Assembly: GCA_902384455.1 (NCBI GenBank) | Contig: CABMCB010000051.1 | Coordinates: 1 to 39,017 of the forward strand | DNA length: 39,017 bases | Direction: 5' to 3' | Source: an uncultured archaeon | Lineage (GTDB): Archaea > Altiarchaeota > Altiarchaeia > IMC4 > SCGC-AAA252-I15 | Part shown: positions 29,999 through 37,836 of the stretch, one piece after another | Layout of the letters: each line of letters begins with the position of its first letter | Numbering within the stretch: the first letter of the stretch is position 1 | Made by a program: the position numbers and the translations under genes | The notes under the pieces: model-generated | The model's input: only the letters and a program-made list of their open reading frames with translations | The model's database searches: none | Told to the model about the DNA's origin: nothing

Positions 29999-32900
29999 AT
30001 GGACTTCGTCGAAAAAGCTAAACTCTCTATCCTTCTAAAGGAAGGCGACAGCCTGCTATCCAAGGGGAACCTAGCTGACGCCATAAAAAGGTACACTGAG
30101 GCGGTGCCCGCTCTGCAGAAGGCAGGGGAAAAAGAAAAGGTCGCCCACTACCTGCGGCGGATAGGCGAATGCTACACTAAGATGGAGCACCACCGCGTAG
30201 AAGAAAAGCTGGCCGACTACCAGCGCGCGGAAGAGTACTACGTCCAAGCCGGCGAAATGTATGCTCAACTGGGCAAGATGCAGGTGGCGGGGGAATGCTT
30301 TGAGGATGCTGCCCAAAGCTACGAGAAACTGGGGAAGTTCCAGAACGTCGCAAGCCTTTATGCCCGCTCAGCGGTCATGTTCGTAAGCTCCAACGACATA
30401 TACTCAGCCACCTCGGCATTCAACCTAGCAGCGCAATACTTCGAGAAAGCAGGCGACATGCAGGCCGCAGCCGACACGTATTTGAAGGCGGCAGTCATGA
30501 ACTCCAAAGCGAACGAGCCAAGCACCGCCCGCCTCAACTACCTCAAGGCGGCAACCGCGTTCGACCAGCTGCGCCAGTGGAGTCCGGCAGTCGACGCCTA
30601 CGCGAGTGCCGCAAGCATAGACTTGGAAATCCGCAACTACGACGAAGTCGCAGACACTTACGACCACATGGCCGAAGACTACGGCAAACTAAACAAGCTC
30701 GAAGACGCCCTCTACTACCATGAGGAAGCAGCTAAAATACGCTTCAGTAACCACGAGTACGAAAAGGCCGCAGAAAGCTACTTCGCGTCGGCAGCGCTGG
30801 AAAAAGAGAGAGGAATCTACGATAGGGCGCTGTTCTACTACAAGGAGGCGGCCAAAATATTCATGGAAGCCCACAGCACCAAAAAAGTCGGAGAATGCTA
30901 CCTCCACATGGCCGAAGTTATGTCTTCCCAGTCCAAGCCGGTGGAAGCCGCCAGCTACTTCATGGATGCGGCCAAACAGTTCGATATCGCCAAGGAAAGA
31001 AACAGCGCCATTGTCGCGTATAAGGATGCGGTAAAGACTTATCTTGTCGCCTCACGTAAGCTCATCTCAGAGCACAATCTTGACGAGGCTGCGTTGATGC
31101 TTAAGGCTGCGGCCGAGGGGTATGTTGAGCTTAAGGATTTTCCTGTCGCGGCGTTGACTTACAACGAGTACGGAGAGGTCCTTTTCGCCCAGAAGAAAAC
31201 AGCCGAATCCAACGCGGCGTTCATTTTGTCCGCGAACACCTACATCAAGGCGGAATTGTTTGGCGACGCAGCAGACTCTTTTGTCAAAGCGGGCGCACAC
31301 GAAAAAGCCGGCGAATACTTCGTAAAAAACGCGGAAATCCAGGAGAAAAAAGGCGTTTTGGTGGAGGCAGGGGATTCGTACCGAAAAGCCGCTCGCTGCT
31401 ACAATCAGCTTAAGGATGAGGTGCGGCGGTCGCAGAGCTATGAAAAGGCGATAAGCGCGTACGAGCATTACACCAATAAAAACCGCAAGCTTGAAGGCAA
31501 AAGCGACGGTGAGCTGCGCGTGTTCGGCAACGCCGCCAATCACGCGGGGGAATGCGAGTGGGACGTTTCGGACGTCAGGAAAGCCAAAGAATTCTTTGAG
31601 AAGGCGATTGAGGCGTTCGAGCTCATCAAGGAAAAAACTGAAGTTCAAATCGAACTGGGCCGCTCCAAAGCCATGCTGAAGAAAGCCGACGCGGTGATAC
31701 TAATCGAACGTGGCGAATACCCCGGCGCAGGCGAAATGCTTGAGGAATCAAAGAAAATCATGGAGAACGTGATAGCGGAAATCAACGCCAGCAGAGCGTA
31801 CAAAGAATACCTGACGGAACACAAGAAAGACATTGAGCGTACTCTAAGAAAGATAGAGCTGAAGCCCGACGTCGTCGTCATAACCGACGGCAGAGCCTAC
31901 ACATTCCCCAACATGCTGGTGGTAGTCAACATCCGCATAAAAAACGAAAGCCAGTACACAATCCAGAAAATATCCTTCCTCTCCAACGTGCCAGAGCAAA
32001 TAAAGCTGAACAACCTCCCCTCCCAGATACAGAAGCTGGAGTCAGGCAATCAAATACGCCTATACATGGAAATAACCCCACTCCAAAAAGGAGAATACAG
32101 AATAAAGCCGGTCGAAGTGTTCTACGAAGACAACGACGGCAACAAATACGTAAAAGCCAGCAACGAAATGACGTTGGAAGTGGAGGAACGCCCGCAATCC
32201 GACTTCAAAAACTACCGCATAGCAGTAGAAACATTCCTAAAATACGCCCGCACAAACGAAGCAAACGGCAACCTATACTTCGCAGCCGAAGGATACCGCG
32301 AAGCCGCCGAAACATACGGAAAATTCAATAAAGACGACGTGCTCGACGCCTACTACCAAAAAGCAATCGACACGTTCGTCTCATTCTACAACGAAGCCAA
32401 AGACGAACGCGAAGACCCCATAAAAGTGAAACGCCTAGGAGACGCACTAAGGTCTACGGCCGAATGCTGCAGGGGACTGGGAGACCACCAGAAAGCCCGC
32501 GAATTCTTCAAACAGGCGCTCGACTTGTACCAAAGCGCCAGAGTCAGCGACAGCATCACCCTCACCCAAGCCTTCGTATACAAGGAGGATGCGACGATAC
32601 AAATCGACCACGGCGACTACGAGAGCGCCAAACAAAGCCTCAACCAAAGCCTCAGCCTATTCCAGGAAACCATAATACACGGCGGCTGGGTGCTGGATTA
32701 CATAAAATACCTGGAGAAAAACGTCGATGAAATAAGGCTCCAGCTGGAGAAAATGAAGGCGCGGCCAGACGTCTCGCTCACCGTGGAGGAGCCTCTTCCG
32801 GCGAAAGCAGGCGACAAGATATCGCTCACAGTCCAAGTATCCAATCCAGGCACCGAGCCGATAAAATCCCTCAAGTTCATACCTCAACTCCCCAGCAGCT

Positions 32901-34003
32901 TCCAAGTAATACAGATGCCATCCGCCCTGCCTGAACTGAGGCCAGGGGAAAGGCGGACGATAACTTTCGCAGTGTCCTCAGAAAAACAGGGGACTTACCC
33001 GCTTAAGCCGCTGAACATGACTTATGAAGACTCAAAAAAGTCGTCTTACATACTGGGAAGCAACGAAGTCACATTCGCAATAACAACAGGAACGCAACCC
33101 CAGCAGGCCGCCGCACAACCGCACGCCCCACTCGCAATAGCGCAAAAAGCCGAGCCAGACGGGGAAGTCGAATTCGCCGTCACCCAACCCGCAGCATTAG
33201 TTGCAAACCAAACAACAGCAATCAAAGGCTCAGTGAAAAACCTCAGGAAAGGAATAATAACCGGCGTAAGATTCATAGCCGTAACCCCATCCCAAATAAG
33301 AGTCGACGGCACACCCCCCGAAATCAAGGAAATGCAGCCGGACTCAACCGCAGAAATAGAACTCACAATCACGCCGCTCGAAACAGGAGAATACACCTTC
33401 GTACCACTCGAAATGTTCTACCACGACCAACACGGCGACCGCTACTTCAAAGCCAGCAACGAAATACAGACGACAATAACAAACCCCGAAAAAGAAGAAA
33501 AAAAGGAAGAAATAAAACACGCAGGCCCCACAATGCCGCCGCTCGAAGACGGAGTCACATACCTAGCCAAAGAAGACCACATGGCCATAAGCATCAAAGC
33601 ATTCATATCCGAAGTAGAACGAAAACACACACCCCTACTCATAACCCGCCAAAACCCCAAAAGAATCAAAGACGACTACGGCCTCAAAGAAGAGGAAATA
33701 ATGTGGCTGACTGACGTCGGAGAAGGAAGGCGCATAATACACCCCAACATAGAGGACGTGTCGCTGCTAATAGAGAAATTCATAGAAAAAAACCCGCAAG
33801 GCGTAGTACTGCTGGAAGGCCTCGAGTACCTGATAACGGCCAACGAATTCCCCCCGATACTCAACCTGATACAGCACCTAAGAGACACGGTGTCGACGAC
33901 TCAGGCGCGGCTGATATTTTTAGTCAACCCGCAAGTCCTAGACCCCACCCAAGTAAAGGGCCTAGAGCGGGAATGCCGTATTTTAGAGCAAAAACCAAAA
34001 TAA
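29999..34003 (+). CDS. Large cytosolic TPR / beta-sandwich / DUF835 protein
   Basis: 1,334 residues without signal peptide or membrane helix. Residues ~10-560 are TPR repeats of the SNAP-like kind (motifs such as YYVQAGEMYAQLGK, YFEKAGDMQAAADTYLKAA). A charged helix follows, then a first beta-sandwich (about 621-735, KPDVVVITDGRAYTFPNM). A second TPR set spans about 740-917, then come a second (about 921-1028) and third (about 1055-1160) beta-sandwich, both with the PLKP-x-x-MTYED / PLEMFYHDQHGD type ending. The C-terminal DUF835 domain (about 1180-1334) has YLAKEDHMAISIKAF, LLITRQNPKRIK, IMWLTDVG and GVVLLEGLEYLITANEFPPIL. DUF835 occurs in archaeal signalling proteins. First gene of a four-gene unit with a MoxR ATPase. 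The repeats suggest a scaffold binding several partners (inference). Confidence 0.85.
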   Translation: MDFVEKAKLSILLKEGDSLLSKGNLADAIKRYTEAVPALQKAGEKEKVAHYLRRIGECYTKMEHHRVEEKLADYQRAEEYYVQAGEMYAQLGKMQVAGECFEDAAQSYEKLGKFQNVASLYARSAVMFVSSNDIYSATSAFNLAAQYFEKAGDMQAAADTYLKAAVMNSKANEPSTARLNYLKAATAFDQLRQWSPAVDAYASAASIDLEIRNYDEVADTYDHMAEDYGKLNKLEDALYYHEEAAKIRFSNHEYEKAAESYFASAALEKERGIYDRALFYYKEAAKIFMEAHSTKKVGECYLHMAEVMSSQSKPVEAASYFMDAAKQFDIAKERNSAIVAYKDAVKTYLVASRKLISEHNLDEAALMLKAAAEGYVELKDFPVAALTYNEYGEVLFAQKKTAESNAAFILSANTYIKAELFGDAADSFVKAGAHEKAGEYFVKNAEIQEKKGVLVEAGDSYRKAARCYNQLKDEVRRSQSYEKAISAYEHYTNKNRKLEGKSDGELRVFGNAANHAGECEWDVSDVRKAKEFFEKAIEAFELIKEKTEVQIELGRSKAMLKKADAVILIERGEYPGAGEMLEESKKIMENVIAEINASRAYKEYLTEHKKDIERTLRKIELKPDVVVITDGRAYTFPNMLVVVNIRIKNESQYTIQKISFLSNVPEQIKLNNLPSQIQKLESGNQIRLYMEITPLQKGEYRIKPVEVFYEDNDGNKYVKASNEMTLEVEERPQSDFKNYRIAVETFLKYARTNEANGNLYFAAEGYREAAETYGKFNKDDVLDAYYQKAIDTFVSFYNEAKDEREDPIKVKRLGDALRSTAECCRGLGDHQKAREFFKQALDLYQSARVSDSITLTQAFVYKEDATIQIDHGDYESAKQSLNQSLSLFQETIIHGGWVLDYIKYLEKNVDEIRLQLEKMKARPDVSLTVEEPLPAKAGDKISLTVQVSNPGTEPIKSLKFIPQLPSSFQVIQMPSALPELRPGERRTITFAVSSEKQGTYPLKPLNMTYEDSKKSSYILGSNEVTFAITTGTQPQQAAAQPHAPLAIAQKAEPDGEVEFAVTQPAALVANQTTAIKGSVKNLRKGIITGVRFIAVTPSQIRVDGTPPEIKEMQPDSTAEIELTITPLETGEYTFVPLEMFYHDQHGDRYFKASNEIQTTITNPEKEEKKEEIKHAGPTMPPLEDGVTYLAKEDHMAISIKAFISEVERKHTPLLITRQNPKRIKDDYGLKEEEIMWLTDVGEGRRIIHPNIEDVSLLIEKFIEKNPQGVVLLEGLEYLITANEFPPILNLIQHLRDTVSTTQARLIFLVNPQVLDPTQVKGLERECRILEQKPK

Positions 34004-34021
34004 AAACCGGTGAAATAAAGC

Positions 34022-34972
34022 ATGCCACTCCAACGCGACAAAGACGTCACACAACAGTTCAGGCAACTATACGACGAAGTCCACAAAAGAGTCATCGGCC
34101 AGGAAGAAGTGATTCAACTTCTGATAAACGCCATTTTCACGGGTGGACATATTCTGCTCGAGTCCGTTCCGGGCCTAGGTAAGACCGTAGTCACCAAAGC
34201 CGTCTCAGACACGATGGAAATGAAGTTCACGCGCGTCCAATGCACGCCGGACGTCACAGCCTCAGACCTCATGGGCCGCGTAGACTGGAACCCCGAAAAA
34301 AAGGAATACGAAATAATACGGGGCGCAGTATTCACCAACCTGCTACTCATGGACGAAATAAACCGAGCCCAACCAAAAACACAGTCCGCAATGCTCGAAG
34401 CAATGGAAGAAATGCAAGTAACACTAGGCGGCCAAAGCTACCCGCTGCCCCAGCCATTCACAGTACTTGCCACCCAAAACCCCGTAGAACAATCAGGAAC
34501 AAACCCGCTGCCAGAAGCACAAGCCGACAGATTCCTATACAAAGTCACAGTAAACTACCTCACCGCAGAACAAGAAGTCCAGATGCTGAAGGCCAAGAAA
34601 AAGACGTCTGAACCCCTGAAAAAAATATTCAACCCCGCCGAAGTCCTCATAATCCGCGACGAAATCAAAAACAACGTCACAGTAAGCGACGACATCCTAG
34701 ACTACATAGTCCGGATAGTCAACGGAACAAGAACACGCCGCGAAGTCCAAACCGGAGGAAGCCCCAGAGCCACAGTCGCACTATTCAAAGGAGGACAAAC
34801 CAAAGCATTCCTCGAAGGCCGCGACTACGTAACGGTGAAAGACATCCAAGAGCTCGCCTTCCCCATACTGCGCCACCGCATAATACTCAACCCAGACAGC
34901 AGAGACTTCGGCGTCACAACAGACGACATAATCGCCAAAGTACTTGAGCACACGGAAGCGCCAGTACAGTAA
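34022..34972 (+). CDS. MoxR-family AAA+ ATPase (copy 3)
   Basis: 316 residues, with GGTGA before the ATG. Walker A is SVPGLGKT, the GKT form, unlike the AKT of the two earlier copies. Walker B is LLMDEINRAQPKTQSAMLEAM, sensor 1 ATQNP, sensor 2 SPRATVALFKGGQTKA. It is more distant from copies 1 and 2 than they are from each other, so it is not a recent duplicate. No VWA or DUF58 gene follows; its neighbours are TPR and beta-propeller proteins, an unusual partner set for MoxR. Confidence 0.93.
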   Translation: MPLQRDKDVTQQFRQLYDEVHKRVIGQEEVIQLLINAIFTGGHILLESVPGLGKTVVTKAVSDTMEMKFTRVQCTPDVTASDLMGRVDWNPEKKEYEIIRGAVFTNLLLMDEINRAQPKTQSAMLEAMEEMQVTLGGQSYPLPQPFTVLATQNPVEQSGTNPLPEAQADRFLYKVTVNYLTAEQEVQMLKAKKKTSEPLKKIFNPAEVLIIRDEIKNNVTVSDDILDYIVRIVNGTRTRREVQTGGSPRATVALFKGGQTKAFLEGRDYVTVKDIQELAFPILRHRIILNPDSRDFGVTTDDIIAKVLEHTEAPVQ

Positions 34973-34987
34973 ATCACGACACAAAAA

Positions 34988-37075
34988 ATGCATCTTCACA
35001 GACACATCCCAATCGCCATAATACTGGCTTTGGCCATAGCCCACACGGCTTCAGCGCAATCCTCAACGTCATCATTCGAAAAAGCCCTAACCCTGGAATG
35101 GTACTACCAAGCAAACGGCACGGCAACAGGACTAGGCGCAGTAGACGTCAACGGCGACGGCCCGCCTGAAATAGCCGCATCATACGACAGCAGCGACATA
35201 ATAATACTCGACCGCTACGGCCACTACAAGACGAATTACAGCGTCGGCGAAGTCAAGGACGTGGGGAGGATATACGACCTCAAGGTAGTCGACGTAAACG
35301 GCGACGGCAAAAACGAGATAATAGCTGCGTTGGGCGCCTTAAGATACAAAGTTAAGTACAATCTGAACCAATTCAAGAACGTTGATAACCGGACAGTAGA
35401 GTTAATCCGCAAATCCCTCTACGAAATAGACCATAACTTAGGCGGCATAACAGTGCTGAAGCCGACCGGCGAAATCTTGTGGCACGTTCAGACGGAACAG
35501 AGCGTGAATGCCATATCAACATCAGACGTCTACCACACCCAAGAACAACACCTGCTGGCGGCACTAGGCGCATTCCAAAAAGACACATACAACGAATACA
35601 AAGGAGTCGACATAAACGGCACTGAAATCTGGAACCTCACCGACTACGTACTCCAAAACGGCAGCTTCGAGCTCTACGACTCCAAAGGCACGCTAAACAC
35701 ATCCCGCTACATATACCTCGTAGACCAAAACAAATACCTGATTGAAGGCGCCAACAACAACGTAAGAAGCGTGCTCGCCGCAGACATAAACGGCGACGGC
35801 GTCGCAGAATTCCTAGCAGGCACAGAAGCAGGCACACTATACGCATACAACAACTCAAACGGATTCACATGGTCTCAAGCAGTCGGAGGAAGCGTCCGAG
35901 TACTATCCGCAGCAGACCTAACCAAAGACGACGGACAAGAAATAGTCGCAGGAACAAGCAACGGCCAACTAGCACTATTCACAAGCAAAGGAAAACTCAT
36001 ATGGCAGACCCGCCTGCCCGGCGTCATATCAAGCCTCACAATCCAAGACATAGACGGCAACGAAATAACCGACATAGTCGTAGGATGCGGCGACGGATAC
36101 ATATACGTCTACGACGGACTAGGAAACCTAGCATGGAAATTCTACACCGGATCACCCATACACCGCCTAATAACAGGAGACTTCAACGAAAACGGATACG
36201 CAGACATAATCATAGCAACCAAAGGCAACATCACAATGTACGAAGTAAACAACCTATACGTACAACGCGAACAAGCCAACACATTCTACGACAAAGCAAT
36301 AGAATACTCAAACGCCCAAGACTACGTCGTAGCCCTAATATACGCCCAAAGAGCCCGCTCAATATACGAACGCATAGGCCTAACAGAAAACCTACCCAAA
36401 ACCGACATACTAATAAAAAGCATCACAGAAGACCTAAAATCCGAGAAAAAACTCTCCGGCGAATACAACTACGAACACGCCCTAAACTACTTCTCCCAAA
36501 ACGACTACCGCACATCACAAACATACGCCCAAAGAGCACTATCAATATTCACCGAAATAGGCGACACAGACGGCCAAAACAAAGTCAACCGCCTGCTCTC
36601 GCAGATAGACGACGAACTGCGCTTATTCCGGAAGACGGAGGCGGACGGGCTGTACTCTAGGGCATTAAGCTACAACAGCTTCTCCAACTACAGCGGCGCC
36701 GTAATACTCTCAAGGAAAGCCCGCGACATATACGACGAGATAAATGAGACAAACGGCTCCATAACATGCAACGCACTAATAGGGCAGATAGGCGACACTT
36801 TCTACCTTAAGGCGCTGCAGAACTACAACCTGACCGACTACCAAACCGCATTATTCTACGCCAACCAAAGCTACTCCCTCTACGTCGAAGTCCAATATTG
36901 GCCTCAAAGCGGGAAGGCAGAAGCGTTAATGAAGGACATAGTCGCGGCGATGAACAAGCCGCAGGTTCAGGAGCAGCCAAGCAAGCTGCCTCTGGTGGCG
37001 GTGGCTGTAATCGCAGTGGTTGTCATATTAGCGGTCGTAAAGACCAGAAAACGCAGCAGTAAACCCGTAATGTAG
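34988..37075 (+). CDS. Secreted beta-propeller plus TPR-like membrane-anchored protein
   Basis: 695 residues. The signal peptide (about 1-23) ends in TASA. Then come FG-GAP/VCBS-type repeats with calcium-binding DxNGDG loops: DVNGDGPPEIAAS, DVNGDGKNEIIAALG, DINGDGVAEFLAG, DLTKDDGQEIVAG, DIDGNEITDIVVG and DFNENGYADIIIA. These form a propeller with YIYVYD- or LYAYN-type strands (about 40-420). A helical TPR-like part (about 425-650) has repeated FYDKAIEYSNAQDYVVALIYAQRARSIYE motifs (ALxYxxxxDYxxAxxYAxRAxxIY). A transmembrane helix (LPLVAVAVIAVVVILAVV) and a basic tail end it. TPRs outside the cell are uncommon. It may be the outside sensor or ligand-binding part of the MoxR/TPR unit (inference). 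Confidence 0.87.
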   Translation: MHLHRHIPIAIILALAIAHTASAQSSTSSFEKALTLEWYYQANGTATGLGAVDVNGDGPPEIAASYDSSDIIILDRYGHYKTNYSVGEVKDVGRIYDLKVVDVNGDGKNEIIAALGALRYKVKYNLNQFKNVDNRTVELIRKSLYEIDHNLGGITVLKPTGEILWHVQTEQSVNAISTSDVYHTQEQHLLAALGAFQKDTYNEYKGVDINGTEIWNLTDYVLQNGSFELYDSKGTLNTSRYIYLVDQNKYLIEGANNNVRSVLAADINGDGVAEFLAGTEAGTLYAYNNSNGFTWSQAVGGSVRVLSAADLTKDDGQEIVAGTSNGQLALFTSKGKLIWQTRLPGVISSLTIQDIDGNEITDIVVGCGDGYIYVYDGLGNLAWKFYTGSPIHRLITGDFNENGYADIIIATKGNITMYEVNNLYVQREQANTFYDKAIEYSNAQDYVVALIYAQRARSIYERIGLTENLPKTDILIKSITEDLKSEKKLSGEYNYEHALNYFSQNDYRTSQTYAQRALSIFTEIGDTDGQNKVNRLLSQIDDELRLFRKTEADGLYSRALSYNSFSNYSGAVILSRKARDIYDEINETNGSITCNALIGQIGDTFYLKALQNYNLTDYQTALFYANQSYSLYVEVQYWPQSGKAEALMKDIVAAMNKPQVQEQPSKLPLVAVAVIAVVVILAVVKTRKRSSKPVM

Positions 37076-37085
37076 CCTCTCCCTC

Positions 37086-37715
37086 ATGGCCTTAAGAGCA
37101 CCGCAAAACAAGACTGCCACCGCGGTAGTTTTCGTTCTGGTCCTTCTTATTCTGGTTTTGCATTTGCGTTCTACTACGTCTGTCATCTGGTACGTAATTT
37201 TAGGTATGACTGCGATAGCGGTTTTGCTTTATGCTTTCCACGGGGAATTCGAGATTAAGGGAGTCTCCCCCAGTAGTAACCGCAAGTCGCCTGAAGAGGA
37301 AATAAGGAATCTCATACGCCACAGCCGAAACCTGATTCCACCCAAAAAGAAGAGGGAACTCATATTCAACCTGCTTAAACTCATCGAATCGCAGGAGTCC
37401 GTAAGCTTCAGCTACGCCGCAACGGCGCTGGGCATAAGCGAATACCTGCTTGAAGACTTCGTGGCAACGCTGGAAGACAAGAAAATAGTCACCCTCTACT
37501 TCACAAGCAAAGAAGACCCCATAATACGAAAAGGAGACGAAATAAGATTCAGAAACCTATACAACAGCCTAAACCCCCAAGCAAAAGAAAAAGAGGACCT
37601 CCCGATACTGACCGAAATCCAAGACCGGCTGAAGAAAGCGCGAAAAAGCAGGCAGGAAACAAAAATACCTTCAGAAGGAGAAACAACCACACCCACAACC
37701 AAAGGCATAAAGTAA
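37086..37715 (+). CDS. Two-helix membrane protein with cytosolic winged-helix-like domain
   Basis: 209 residues, ten bases after the propeller gene. Two membrane helices (about 12-28 and 33-51) are joined by a short loop. A cytosolic part follows: residues 80-150 have a winged-helix pattern (KKRELIFNLLKLIESQESVSFSYAATALGISEYLLEDFVATLEDKKIVTLY), then a charged helix and a Thr-rich tail. The HTH-like domain held at the membrane may mediate protein contacts rather than DNA binding (inference). It ends the four-gene unit. Confidence 0.75.
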   Translation: MALRAPQNKTATAVVFVLVLLILVLHLRSTTSVIWYVILGMTAIAVLLYAFHGEFEIKGVSPSSNRKSPEEEIRNLIRHSRNLIPPKKKRELIFNLLKLIESQESVSFSYAATALGISEYLLEDFVATLEDKKIVTLYFTSKEDPIIRKGDEIRFRNLYNSLNPQAKEKEDLPILTEIQDRLKKARKSRQETKIPSEGETTTPTTKGIK

Positions 37716-37756
37716 ACTCCTCCCTCCGGCCAGATTAATGAGGCGCAAGACGGCCA

Positions 37757-37761
37757 TTTTT
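37757..37761 (+). terminator. Possible T-run terminator of the TPR-MoxR unit
   Basis: A TTTTT run about 42 bases after the stop of the last gene, just after a GGCC...GGCC inverted pair (about 37729-37754). Archaeal transcripts commonly end at such runs. Confidence 0.25.
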
Positions 37762-37836
37762 AGGGCTGCACAATAAAAGCATACTCAATACCATCCGACA
37801 CAAGCTCGGCCTCGCATACGGTTGAATGTAAGCAAA

